Positions 1 through 8,506 of a DNA stretch of 64,000 nucleotides are shown here, piece after piece. The stretch is from Chitinophaga pinensis DSM 2588 (GTDB taxonomy: Bacteria > Bacteroidota > Bacteroidia > Chitinophagales > Chitinophagaceae): assembly GCF_000024005.1 (NCBI RefSeq), contig NC_013132.1, positions 5,388,001-5,452,000 on the forward strand. Direction: 5' to 3'. A program made the position numbers and the translations under genes. A model generated the notes under the pieces. That model did not search any database, was not told the origin of the DNA, and was given only the letters and a program-made list of their open reading frames with translations. Within the stretch, counting starts at the first letter, position 1. The number at the start of each line of letters is the position of its first letter.

Positions 1-506
1 ACTTCCTTAGGTGGAATGCCGGGATGAATATACAGCGGCACACCTAATTTCTCTGCACATGCAAAAACGGGCGCAAATTTGGGTGCATCCAGGAATACTC
101 CGTTTATAAGTCCTTTAATCATGGCGCCGCAAAAGCCATGTGTTTTTACCGCGCGTTCCAGTTCATCCGCGGCAGCTTCCGGCACTGTCATGGGAAGCAT
201 GGCAAATGCGGCAAAAGCATCGGAATGACTGCTTATTTTATCCGCCAGCAAATCATTATACTTTGCCGCAAATGCTGGTGCTAAACTATCAGGCAACAGA
301 TAGACGTCTGTGTTTTCTACCGAAAGTACCTGCATGGATATACCGGCTGCTTTCATCGAAGTTAGCCGTTCACCTGTGATGTCTGCCAGCTTTTCCTGCA
401 TTTGCAGTGCTGCGCCTGATTGCTTCCTGTTTTTTAATATTTCCTCCGGCAGAAGCGCGGTCATTTCCGGAAATGAAACATGTTCTTCCAAGGTTACGAT
501 TCTCAT
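1..506 (-). CDS. Amidohydrolase family protein, 5' part only
   Basis: The reading frame starts at an ATG at 506 and stays open for 168 codons to the window edge, so the C-terminal part is missing. The N-terminus M-R-I-V-T-L-E-E-H-V and the later P-L-Y-I-H-P-G-I-P-P segment (last ten residues or so) are typical of the amidohydrolase_2 family, which holds gamma-resorcylate decarboxylase, ACMSD and related TIM-barrel metal enzymes. In these enzymes the histidine of the Y-I-H-P segment lies at the active site. The substrate cannot be inferred. No signal peptide is visible, so it is probably cytoplasmic. It is transcribed away from the secreted lectin gene at 712. Confidence 0.8.
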   Translation of the reverse strand, partial: MRIVTLEEHVSFPEMTALLPEEILKNRKQSGAALQMQEKLADITGERLTSMKAAGISMQVLSVENTDVYLLPDSLAPAFAAKYNDLLADKISSHSDAFAAFAMLPMTVPEAAADELERAVKTHGFCGAMIKGLINGVFLDAPKFAPVFACAEKLGVPLYIHPGIPPKE

Positions 507-711
507 GTCAATACAATTTAGCTGGTGCAAAGAGATGAAAGTCAGGGCGGACCGTCAATAAATAAAATCAGGTAATGATAGCACAATTTGCGGTATTTTA
601 TATTATTTTTGGCGTATACATACCCTACCCGCTCCATACATCGTATTAGCTATCAAAATCAATTCTTTTAGCTATGTAATCAATTTTAAACCCTTAGTAA
701 CCACGAATGTT

Positions 712-2559
712 ATGAAAATTAACTTTAAACCACTATGTGCACTTTTGTTGCTTATCCTGCTATCTGTGAGCGACGGAGTTTTTGCTCAATCGGGCATTTA
801 TGTCGGCGGGCATTTCCGCAGAGAAAGAAATCATACGATCACCGATTTAAAAGCCTCCGGATTTACATACGTCATCCTATTCGACGTTACTGTTCAGCCC
901 AACGGAGACTTAACTACAGATGGACAAACCATCTGCTCAAACGGCACCTACGTTTTCGGATCTACCAATCCAAACTATATTGCCGATGTAACTGCGCTTA
1001 AAACTGGCGTTACTTCTATCACCCGGGTAGAAACATGTGTAGGTGGCTGGGGAAGTCACTCTTATACAAATATTAAAAATCTGGTCAGCAGCCAGGGTAC
1101 GGGAGCAAGCAGTATCCTTTACCGGAATTTTAAAGCATTGAAAACAGCCATTCCCTCTATTGATGCGATCAACAATGATGATGAAGAGGCATATGATGTT
1201 AATTCCGCCAGCGCCTTCCACGTGATGCTGGCTGACATTGGCTATAAAACGACGCTTGCCCCTTATCGTAACAAGCCTTACTGGCAAAGCGTAGCTACCA
1301 ATGTCAATAACCAGCGCAGTGGTGCTGTCGACAGGATTTACCTGCAGTGGTATGAAGGTGGCGCCGGCAACAATCCATGTGACTGGAATATCAATAATAT
1401 TCAGCTGCATACGGGAGACCTCAATTATGAGAATGGCAACACGGTCGCTGACAAGATGACCCGCGCTAAAAATAACTGTAACTCCAAAGGAGGATTTTAC
1501 TGGGTATATAACGACAACAATATTAACCTGAAAGAACTCGCTAACAGGGTCAATACCATCTTTGGTATACGCACCAAAAACCAGCAGGAAGTAGCCAATT
1601 TCTACAATGACTGTGACTATAAAGGCTTTGCCAATGGCCTGGAAGTGGGCGATTACGATCTGAGCAGACTCCAGTCTTTAGGTATAGACAACGACATCCT
1701 GTCGAGCCTCACCGTGGCCGAAGGATTTGAAGTGACTGTCTACGATGACCACAACTTTACCGGTACCTCAAAAACATACAGGGGAAACGTCGCTTGTCTG
1801 GTAGCTGATGGCTTAAATGACAAAGTTTCCTCGCTGCGCATCCGCACTACCGGAGCTACCAATTTAGCAGGTACCTGGTTTATTCAGAACCGGAATAGTG
1901 GCAAATATATGGACCTGGCAGCTGAACAGGTACAGGCAAATGGCGGTAATATTCAGCAATGGGAATATGTAGGCGGTACCAATCAACAGTTTCAGCTGAT
2001 ACACCTGGGGGATGGCGCCTACAATATCAAGGTAATTGCCAGTGGTAAATCTTTAGATGTTGACGGCATTAATAAAGCCGAAGGAGCTAATATACTGCAA
2101 TGGGATTATGTGGGCGGTTTTAACCAGCAGTTCGTACTGGTTCCAACTACCGATGGATATTATAAATTTATTGCCAAACATAGTGGCAGGATTGCAGAAG
2201 TAGCAGACGCCAGTTCGTCTAATGGTGCGAATGTCCGTCAATGGGGTAATAATAATCAAACATGTGGTCAATGGCGGCTGGTACAATCCGAAGCTGCCAG
2301 GACAGCTGCACCAAAGATAACAGTGGCAGACAATAAGGATTTCACAATTTATCCGAATCCTGCTGCTGAAACGCTTTATTTCTCTTCCAGGGAACTGATT
2401 GGCGCAAAAGTAGCGGTATCAGATATAGCGGGGCATATCGTCATCAATACCGTTATGTCAGGTAGCAATATTGATGTATCTGCACTTAAACCGGGTTTAT
2501 ATACTATTCGGGTTATTAAAAGCGGTAAAACTATTGTAAAGAAATTTATTAAGCATTAG
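712..2559 (+). CDS. Secreted multidomain protein: GH18-like N-terminus, crystallin-like domain, ricin-type lectin, T9SS sorting domain
   Basis: The 615-residue product starts with a signal peptide (about 1-26, ending V-F-A-Q). Residues 27-310 resemble a TIM-barrel glycosidase: D151-x-x-N154-x-D156-x-E158 matches the GH18 D-x-x-D-x-D-x-E motif except for N at the second Asp. Residues about 340-378 look like a beta/gamma-crystallin module (V-Y-D-D-H-N-F-T-G). Residues 385-530 contain ricin B-type repeats with Q-W-x-Y-V-G-G-x-N-Q-Q-F motifs, suggesting carbohydrate binding. The last 75 residues carry a Por secretion C-terminal sorting domain (F-T-I-Y-P-N-P-A), so export by type IX secretion is likely. 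Chitinase or glucanase activity is inference; a non-catalytic lectin is possible given the Asn. It is monocistronic and ends in a strong terminator. Confidence 0.8.
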   Translation: MKINFKPLCALLLLILLSVSDGVFAQSGIYVGGHFRRERNHTITDLKASGFTYVILFDVTVQPNGDLTTDGQTICSNGTYVFGSTNPNYIADVTALKTGVTSITRVETCVGGWGSHSYTNIKNLVSSQGTGASSILYRNFKALKTAIPSIDAINNDDEEAYDVNSASAFHVMLADIGYKTTLAPYRNKPYWQSVATNVNNQRSGAVDRIYLQWYEGGAGNNPCDWNINNIQLHTGDLNYENGNTVADKMTRAKNNCNSKGGFYWVYNDNNINLKELANRVNTIFGIRTKNQQEVANFYNDCDYKGFANGLEVGDYDLSRLQSLGIDNDILSSLTVAEGFEVTVYDDHNFTGTSKTYRGNVACLVADGLNDKVSSLRIRTTGATNLAGTWFIQNRNSGKYMDLAAEQVQANGGNIQQWEYVGGTNQQFQLIHLGDGAYNIKVIASGKSLDVDGINKAEGANILQWDYVGGFNQQFVLVPTTDGYYKFIAKHSGRIAEVADASSSNGANVRQWGNNNQTCGQWRLVQSEAARTAAPKITVADNKDFTIYPNPAAETLYFSSRELIGAKVAVSDIAGHIVINTVMSGSNIDVSALKPGLYTIRVIKSGKTIVKKFIKH

Positions 2560-2566
2560 CGCACAT

Positions 2567-2611
2567 AAAGAGAAGAAGCCGGCTCAGATTAATGGCCGGC
2601 TTCTTCTCTTT
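2567..2611. terminator. Bidirectional intrinsic terminator
   Basis: A perfect 17-bp stem pairs 2567-2583 with 2595-2611 around an 11-nt loop, and its arms are A-rich and T-rich at the outer ends. It lies between two convergent genes, the lectin gene ending at 2559 and the molybdenum hydroxylase operon ending at 2643, so it can serve both. Confidence 0.85.
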
Positions 2612-2642
2612 CAATATAGTGATTCGACACTAACAACTCGCT

Positions 2643-4925
2643 TCACAGTAATTTATCCGGCGTCAGTGGCAGATCCCGTAATCTTTTTCCGGTAGCATTG
2701 AATACGGCATTGGCAATGGCGGCTGATACGCCGGTAATACCGATTTCTCCGATACCCCTGGCGCCTATAGGTGATATATGCGGATCGGGTTTACCAATAA
2801 AATGTACATCGATCGGTGGTACATCCAGGTTTACGGGTACGTGGTAATCCGCCAGCGTACGCGTTACCGGATTTCCCCAGCGTTTATCGTATTCTGTTGA
2901 CTCCATGAGGGCTGCTCCAATGCCGAAGATCACGCCCCCGATAATCTGTGAACGCGCCGTTTTTTCATTCATGATACGTCCCACATCCTGTACGCTGGTA
3001 AAGCGCTTCACACGGATAGTACCAAAATCCTGATCTACCCATACTTCGGCAAACTGGGCGCCAAAGGAATGAAAAGCATATTGTTTGATATCGCTGTTCT
3101 GTTCAGGAGGAGTCTCTCTTGGTGTACACAATGCGCTGGGTACTGTCATACCCGGACCAGACACCGGCTGTGTAGTCGCACAGACTTCTATTTCAGTGCG
3201 CTTAGCCCGTTTCATAATGTCTGCATAATCGTCACTCTTCTTTTCGTCACCTGTAATAACCAGTTTGCCGTTGGTATAACTGATCTCTTCCAGTCGACGA
3301 CCGTTTAGCTTTGAAGAAGGATCTGCAATGGCTAACGCGGCCAGTTCTTTCCTTAATAGTACACAGGCTTCCATAGCAGCCGGATGGATGCTGGCGGTCG
3401 TTTGGGAACCACCTGCCAGCGGTGCAGCCGGAAGACTGGAATCACCAATTTTCACGTCGATCCTGTCTACCGGAACCCCCAGGGCGTCGGCTACCGTTTG
3501 TGCCAGTACCGTATATGTTCCTGTTCCGATATCGATTGATGCGGTTTGCACTGTCACATCCCCGTTTGCAGTGAGTGTCACCTTCACAGATGCAGCACTA
3601 CGGCCGCCCGGGTAAGTAGCGGTAGCCATGCCATAACCTATGAGATATTTCCCTTTTCTTTGTCGTCCCGGCTCCATACTCCGCGCCGACCAGCCGAATC
3701 TTTCTGCACCGATGCGGTAACAGTCCACCAGAAAGTCACTGGAGAAATCATGTCCTTTCATCGGATCTTTAGCAGTATGATTAGCGATCCTGAATTCCAC
3801 AGGGTCCATCTTGAGTTCGTACGCCATCTCATCCATCGCCGATTCGAGCGCAAATGTCCCCGGTGTCTCTCCGGGTGCGCGCATGAACGTCGGCGTGCCC
3901 CGATTCAATGTAGTTACATTATAGGTAACTTCACGTATAGGCGCCTGATAGAGCACGAGTGACTGTTTCCCGCTGGGTTCAAAAAAATTGGTGAGGTTGT
4001 TATAAGAATCCGTATGATGACGGAGTGCACTCAATTTCCCTGCTGTGTCGGTCCCCAGTGCTACACGCTGGATAGTAGCGGCACGGTGTCCGACATTCGT
4101 CTGCATCATCTGCCTGGTAAGCGCCAGTTTCACCGGGCGGGACACTGCTTTCGCAGCAATGGCCACTAACAGCGTATGCAGCCATAGGCCTTTACTACCG
4201 AACCCACCTCCTACATATGGTGCGACTACGCGCACATTCTCTGGTTGCAATCCCAGGAAATAGGCGGCAATAGCACTGGTTATGCCTACGCCCTGTGTTG
4301 CATCATATAAGGTGAGCTTTTTGCTACCATCCCATACAGCTATCGTAGCATGTGGTTCCATGGGATGATGATGTTCGGTGGGTGTGGAATAACTATGATT
4401 AACCTGGTGCGCTGAAGCGGCAAGTGGAGCAGCTGTTTTCCCCTCGTTTACCTGCGCTTCTTCGCCCATGAACATTTTAGGCTTTTTAGCGTTGGGGAGT
4501 TCAGTCTTCAGGTCTGTAGCTGCTTTTTCCTCCGTATAGCGTATTTTTAATTTATAAGCAGCCGTACGCGCCTGTTCGTAAGTCTCCGCTACTACAACGG
4601 CGATAAACTGTCCGAGGTAATGTACTTTATTTTCCTGTAAGGGCAGCAGGTTTTCTCCCACGAATGCGGCGCCGGCTTTCATCTGCGCCTGCATATCCAT
4701 AGGTTTTAACCTGAGGGCGTTTTTATAGCTGATCACACTGAGCACGCCGGGTTCTTTCTTTGCGGCGGCATCATCAATGGATGCAATGAGTCCTTTTGCG
4801 ATCGTCGCGCGTACAGGAAACGCATACGCCATGTTAGGCTGATTGAACTCAGCTGCATACGTTGCCTTACCAGTGACCTTTAGGCGGCCATCTATACGGC
4901 TGATCGGTTTTCCGGTTTCGCTCAT
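2643..4925 (-). CDS. Xanthine dehydrogenase/aldehyde oxidase family, molybdopterin-binding large subunit
   Basis: This 760-residue protein is the catalytic subunit of a molybdenum hydroxylase, which oxidises aldehydes or N-heterocycles using water as the oxygen donor. The N-terminal a/b-hammerhead domain begins at R-I-D-G-R-L-K-V-T-G-K-A-T-Y. The cofactor motifs G-G-G-F-G-S-K-G and M-R-A-P-G-E-T are present. The catalytic glutamate is E727 in G-A-R-G-I-G-E-I-G. Length and domain order match the PaoC/YagR branch rather than fused eukaryotic xanthine dehydrogenase. It is the last gene of a three-gene operon in the order iron-sulfur, FAD, molybdenum subunit, 54 bp after the FAD gene. The substrate is unknown; aromatic aldehydes are a guess from PaoABC. 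Confidence 0.93.
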   Translation of the reverse strand: MSETGKPISRIDGRLKVTGKATYAAEFNQPNMAYAFPVRATIAKGLIASIDDAAAKKEPGVLSVISYKNALRLKPMDMQAQMKAGAAFVGENLLPLQENKVHYLGQFIAVVVAETYEQARTAAYKLKIRYTEEKAATDLKTELPNAKKPKMFMGEEAQVNEGKTAAPLAASAHQVNHSYSTPTEHHHPMEPHATIAVWDGSKKLTLYDATQGVGITSAIAAYFLGLQPENVRVVAPYVGGGFGSKGLWLHTLLVAIAAKAVSRPVKLALTRQMMQTNVGHRAATIQRVALGTDTAGKLSALRHHTDSYNNLTNFFEPSGKQSLVLYQAPIREVTYNVTTLNRGTPTFMRAPGETPGTFALESAMDEMAYELKMDPVEFRIANHTAKDPMKGHDFSSDFLVDCYRIGAERFGWSARSMEPGRQRKGKYLIGYGMATATYPGGRSAASVKVTLTANGDVTVQTASIDIGTGTYTVLAQTVADALGVPVDRIDVKIGDSSLPAAPLAGGSQTTASIHPAAMEACVLLRKELAALAIADPSSKLNGRRLEEISYTNGKLVITGDEKKSDDYADIMKRAKRTEIEVCATTQPVSGPGMTVPSALCTPRETPPEQNSDIKQYAFHSFGAQFAEVWVDQDFGTIRVKRFTSVQDVGRIMNEKTARSQIIGGVIFGIGAALMESTEYDKRWGNPVTRTLADYHVPVNLDVPPIDVHFIGKPDPHISPIGARGIGEIGITGVSAAIANAVFNATGKRLRDLPLTPDKLL

Positions 4926-4979
4926 GAGTTAAAAAGTTAATCTTGTTGAAAATCAATTTCAGTATGCTGCAATTCTTCA

Positions 4980-6002
4980 TCAAACACCTGTGTCCAACCC
5001 TGCATTCATGCCATAACCTACGCCGTTCATGGCATTGGAAAGCGCACGTACAATAGCATCACCTGCCATTTTTACTTTATATTTGTTATGTTCCAATGGC
5101 CTGGCATTTTTTAATTCTGCAGTTGCGGCCACCTTAAAGTTGGCGGCAGTAGCTTCCTTACCCCTTAATAATTTCTCTGCTACAGTTGCCCGCCACGGCT
5201 TATGCGCAACACCTCCCAGGGCAATACGGACATCTCTGATCTTATTGCCATCAAGCGACATTGCCGCCGCAACAGACACCAGTGCAAAAGCATACGACGA
5301 TCTTTCGCGAATCTTAAGATAATAAGCGTGTTCGGCAAGATCATTTTCCGGCAGTTCAATAGCCGTGATCAGTTCTCCATGCTTCAGATTATTATCTATC
5401 TGGGGCGTATCGCCGGGTAGGCGATGAAAATCAGCAAATGCGATCGTTCGTTTTTGCTGGTTTCCTGACTCCACATGTACGACTGCATCAAGGGCCGCTA
5501 AGGCAACCGCCATGTCAGACGGATAAACCGCGACACATTTTTCCGACCACCCGAAAATAGCATGGTTGCGATTGATGCCTTTCAGGGCACCACAACCCGA
5601 GCCTGGTGTACGTTTATTGCAGGGCATATTTACATCATAAAAGTAGGTACAGCGGGTACGCTGATTAAGGTTCCCTGCATTGGTTGCCATATTTCTGATC
5701 TGCGCGCTTGCACCTGCCAGAATCGCCATCGTCAATAATGGATAATGCTTACGGACTCTTTCGTGATTGGCAGTAAAAGCATTCGTCGCTGTAGCGCCAA
5801 TTGAGATGCCGTTTGACGTCTTATCAATACCATCGTATTTTAAGCGGGTAACATTCACCAGTTCAGCAGGGTGCATAACATCCTCCTTCATCAGGTCTAA
5901 CAGGTTCGTTCCACCGCCTAAGAACTTAGCATCGGCGTTCGTGGATATAGCCGTAATGGCAGTAGCCGGATCAGCGGCATTCGAATATTTGAATGGTCTC
6001 AT
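4980..6002 (-). CDS. Molybdenum hydroxylase FAD-binding subunit
   Basis: I start the gene at the ATG at 6002, giving 340 residues beginning M-R-P-F-K-Y-S. A longer frame to 6095 would overlap the preceding iron-sulfur gene. The product matches the CO dehydrogenase flavoprotein / xanthine dehydrogenase FAD domain. It has the flavin loop F-L-G-G-G-T-N-L-L-D-L-M and a second N-A-G-N-L-N-Q-R-T-R-C segment, followed by a Cys-rich stretch near residues 125-145 (C-T-Y-F-Y-D and C-N-K-R-T-P-G-S-G-C). This stretch resembles the extra [4Fe-4S]-binding insertion of PaoB/YagS-type subunits. It passes electrons between the [2Fe-2S] subunit and FAD. It sits 22 bp after the iron-sulfur gene and 54 bp before the catalytic gene. 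Confidence 0.92.
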   Translation of the reverse strand: MRPFKYSNAADPATAITAISTNADAKFLGGGTNLLDLMKEDVMHPAELVNVTRLKYDGIDKTSNGISIGATATNAFTANHERVRKHYPLLTMAILAGASAQIRNMATNAGNLNQRTRCTYFYDVNMPCNKRTPGSGCGALKGINRNHAIFGWSEKCVAVYPSDMAVALAALDAVVHVESGNQQKRTIAFADFHRLPGDTPQIDNNLKHGELITAIELPENDLAEHAYYLKIRERSSYAFALVSVAAAMSLDGNKIRDVRIALGGVAHKPWRATVAEKLLRGKEATAANFKVAATAELKNARPLEHNKYKVKMAGDAIVRALSNAMNGVGYGMNAGLDTGV

Positions 6003-6024
6003 GATTAACAATTGCTTGATATGA

Positions 6025-6813
6025 TCAAATAGTGCCATCAGCAAATTGCCAAACCTGGGCAACAGCCTTGTCTCCGTGCACCTCACGAATGGCATCCACT
6101 ATATTCGGATAAGCCCCGCAACGGCAGATGTTCCCCGACATCCGCTCACGTATTTCCTCATCGGACAGTTCCATCGGCCTTCCGGACTCCCGAACGTTAC
6201 TGGTTACATAACTCGCTTCTCCGTTCTTTGCTTCATTCATTAAGGCAACTGCTGAACAAATCTGGCCTGGTGTGCAATAACCACATTGAAAGCCGTCATG
6301 TTTGATAAATGCAGCCTGCATCGGATGCAGTTTGTCGCCGTCAGCGAGACCTTCAATAGTTGTTACTTCCTTCTCTTCACAGGTGGCAGCAAGCGTCAGG
6401 CAGGACAAGACGCGTCTGCCATCAACTATTACCGTGCACGCCCCACACTGTCCATGATCACAGCCCTTCTTGGAACCTGTCAGTTCCATACGCTCACGTA
6501 AAGCATCAAGTAGGGTCATACGTGAATCTACCAGTAGTTGCTGCGCACTGCCATTTACTTTAAAGGATACGTTGACGCCATTTTCAATGACGGTGGGAGG
6601 TAATGGAGCGCCGGTGGTGCTCCTGGCCATTAATTGCTCGATACCGAGAAGATGCGTTGCGAGTAAGCCAGTTCCGGTGTATGTTACTAATTTAAGGAAA
6701 TGGCGTCTCTTTATGCCCGAAGTAATGATTTCACTCATCTCGTCAGGCATTAGCTCCTCAAGGGCTCGTCTTTCAGCATCCGTCAGATCCGGAAACTTAG
6801 GTTGATCTTCCAT
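6025..6813 (-). CDS. Molybdenum hydroxylase [2Fe-2S] subunit with Tat signal
   Basis: The 262-residue small subunit carries two [2Fe-2S] centres. The plant-ferredoxin-type centre uses C118, C123, C126 and C138. The second, in the helical domain, uses C177-x2-C180 and C230-x-C232. The N-terminus is unusual in having about 35 residues before a twin-arginine motif (R36-R37-H-F-L-K) and a hydrophobic stretch, so the folded complex is probably exported by Tat to the periplasm. This matches PaoA/YagT of E. coli. A charged insertion between the last cysteine pairs (about 197-220) is also typical of that branch. It is the first gene of the operon. Confidence 0.93.
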   Translation of the reverse strand: MEDQPKFPDLTDAERRALEELMPDEMSEIITSGIKRRHFLKLVTYTGTGLLATHLLGIEQLMARSTTGAPLPPTVIENGVNVSFKVNGSAQQLLVDSRMTLLDALRERMELTGSKKGCDHGQCGACTVIVDGRRVLSCLTLAATCEEKEVTTIEGLADGDKLHPMQAAFIKHDGFQCGYCTPGQICSAVALMNEAKNGEASYVTSNVRESGRPMELSDEEIRERMSGNICRCGAYPNIVDAIREVHGDKAVAQVWQFADGTI

Positions 6814-7117
6814 CGTGTATGTTTGAGGGTATTTAAATATAATTTGGGAATAGTTTTATGATTTTGTCCTACCCTTGACACAAAACCTGTGAACCTGGCA
6901 CAAAAGCATGGGGGCTAATAAACGGTCTTCAAATAGCATACCGGTACTGAAGCGGGAATCGTTATATAATCTGCGCTAGAACGCAAGAAGGCGTCAATGC
7001 TGTCATGCAAAATATAAATATGGCGCGCATAATATAACGCATGCTGTCAGCCCCCGTATTCAATAGTCAGAATCTGTGTCGCGCGCAATAAAATTCCCCG
7101 GTTTGGGGATTTGGCAA
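6814..7117. other. Intergenic region upstream of the molybdenum hydroxylase operon
   Basis: No gene is visible. About 62-93 bp upstream of the iron-sulfur subunit start there are two direct repeats, 6875-6886 and 6895-6906 (t-t-g-a-c-a-c-a-a-a-a-c and c-t-g-g-c-a-c-a-a-a-a-g), with a 20-bp period. They are a possible operator for the operon. No convincing -33/-7 pair was found. The rest, to the terminator at 7118, shows nothing I can name. Confidence 0.4.
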
Positions 7118-7155
7118 AACAGAAAGATCAGGATACATACCCTGATCTTTCTGTT
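7118..7155 (-). terminator. Intrinsic terminator of the desaturase gene
   Basis: A 15-bp perfect stem pairs 7118-7132 with 7141-7155 around an 8-nt loop. On the minus strand a T run follows directly. It lies 28 bp past the desaturase stop codon. Confidence 0.85.
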
Positions 7156-7182
7156 TATTATGTAATACCATTAAAACCTTTG

Positions 7183-7938
7183 CTAATGGGCAACAGCCGG
7201 AGATATCTTTGAGGTATTCACAAGTCTGATAATTTTGAAATATGATAAGGTCCGTATGACATAATACACCGGGTCAATCTCATACCAGCGACGACCGAAG
7301 TTTACGGAAGAAGGATGTTTATGGTGATTATTGTGATAGGATTCTCCCAACATCAATACATCCACAAAAAGCAGGTTCATAGACGTATTTTTTAACTTGA
7401 AATTGATGTATCCATACTTATGTGCGAACCAATTCACAATAGCACCATGAAAAGCGCCCATTGAAACGACGATAGGCAAAAGCAGGTACTGCCAGGGACT
7501 AGTGGCGAATGCTACAAAAAACAGGATATATAGCACGACCCATAGTAATCTTGAAAATCCACCATTGGCAAAGCGATCAAATCCATCCCAGGAGGGAAGG
7601 TTTTTGAGGTATCGTTCCTCTACTACTGTTCTGTCATGCAGAATATCCTGATAGACTTTTCGTGTGTTCCACATCATTGAAAAGATATCGGACGAATTCG
7701 ACGGCGAGTGGGGATCAAGCGGGGTATCTGTATGCGCATGATGCAACCTGTGCATGATGCCATATGCCTTTGGACTCATATAAGACGACCCTTGTGTAAT
7801 ATAAGTGACGATAAAAAAGAACCGTTCCCAGGCTTTATTCATTGTAAAAGCACCGTGTGCTGCATATCTGTGCTGAAAAAACGTTTGCGAAAACAACGAT
7901 AAATACCAGATAGAAATGAAAAAGATTGCAATAACCAT
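7183..7938 (-). CDS. Membrane fatty acid (acyl-CoA type) desaturase
   Basis: This 251-residue membrane protein has all three histidine boxes of the delta-9 acyl desaturase family: H23-R-Y-A-A-H28, H63-R-L-H66-H67 and H202-N-N-H205-H206. Together they bind the diiron centre that inserts a double bond in an acyl chain using O2. Hydrophobic segments flank the boxes at about 1-20, 40-56, 130-165 and 185-197. At 251 residues it is on the short side for the family, lacking a long N-terminal extension. It stands alone, with its own terminator, and likely adjusts membrane lipid unsaturation. Whether the substrate is acyl-CoA, acyl-ACP or lipid-bound cannot be told. Confidence 0.92.
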   Translation of the reverse strand: MVIAIFFISIWYLSLFSQTFFQHRYAAHGAFTMNKAWERFFFIVTYITQGSSYMSPKAYGIMHRLHHAHTDTPLDPHSPSNSSDIFSMMWNTRKVYQDILHDRTVVEERYLKNLPSWDGFDRFANGGFSRLLWVVLYILFFVAFATSPWQYLLLPIVVSMGAFHGAIVNWFAHKYGYINFKLKNTSMNLLFVDVLMLGESYHNNHHKHPSSVNFGRRWYEIDPVYYVIRTLSYFKIIRLVNTSKISPAVAH

Positions 7939-8075
7939 ATCAGAGATTTTGTAGGACGCTGGAAATAAATCTCAAATATGCTATTTGATAGATGGAAATA
8001 TGACGCGTGGTCTAGTGAAGTGATGAGATGAAGGTACCGTTTCTAATGTTAAAGAAATGGTAATGCATAAAATAT

Positions 8076-8501
8076 TTATAAAATATTTTTATCAAATGAA
8101 GACCTGTGCATGGCACTCAGCATACTTTCGAGCATTTCATTATATCCTTGCATCGTAAAAGGCTTAGAAAACACTGAAATAGCGCCGGCCTGTAAACTAC
8201 GCTCCCGTAAAGCGCCGTCGGCGTATGTCGAATAGATAAAAACAGGAATAGCTGCATATACCGGGTTTTCTTTCAATATTTTCAGTGTCTGCAGTCCGTT
8301 TTGCTTTGGCATATTCTGGTCAAGCAGGATCATATCAGGCAGCTTATCTGATGATATTATCGCTGCCAGAGCGTCTATCGCTTCAAGCCCGTTTTCAACA
8401 CAGGCGAAAAGCTCAACATCATTGCGTCCGGCCAGAAAAGTGCAGAACATTTCTCTGTCGTCATCATCATCTTCTGCTAGTAATATTCTTAAAATTGACA
8501 T
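8076..8501 (-). CDS. Single-domain response regulator of the Kai operon
   Basis: This 141-residue CheY-like receiver domain has no output domain. The acidic pocket is E10-D11-D12, the phosphoacceptor is D61 (I-L-L-D-Q-N-M-P), the switch Ser/Thr is at 91-92 (I-Y-S-T) and the conserved lysine is K113 (F-S-K-P-F). It is the last gene of the kaiC-kaiB-kaiB-kinase operon, 5 bp after the kinase stop, so it is the likely partner of that kinase. Without a DNA-binding domain it must act by protein contact or as a phosphorelay intermediate. The target is not visible here. Confidence 0.92.
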   Translation of the reverse strand: MSILRILLAEDDDDDREMFCTFLAGRNDVELFACVENGLEAIDALAAIISSDKLPDMILLDQNMPKQNGLQTLKILKENPVYAAIPVFIYSTYADGALRERSLQAGAISVFSKPFTMQGYNEMLESMLSAMHRSSFDKNIL

Positions 8502-8506
8502 ATAGA

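Noticed and set aside
937..1410. Minus-strand open frame inside the lectin gene
   Set aside because: It lies wholly within a well-supported secreted protein gene and shows no family features. It results from the codon use of the plus-strand gene.
6895..6909. TGGCAC as a sigma-54 -24 element
   Set aside because: The -12 part is poor and the orientation points away from the operon start.
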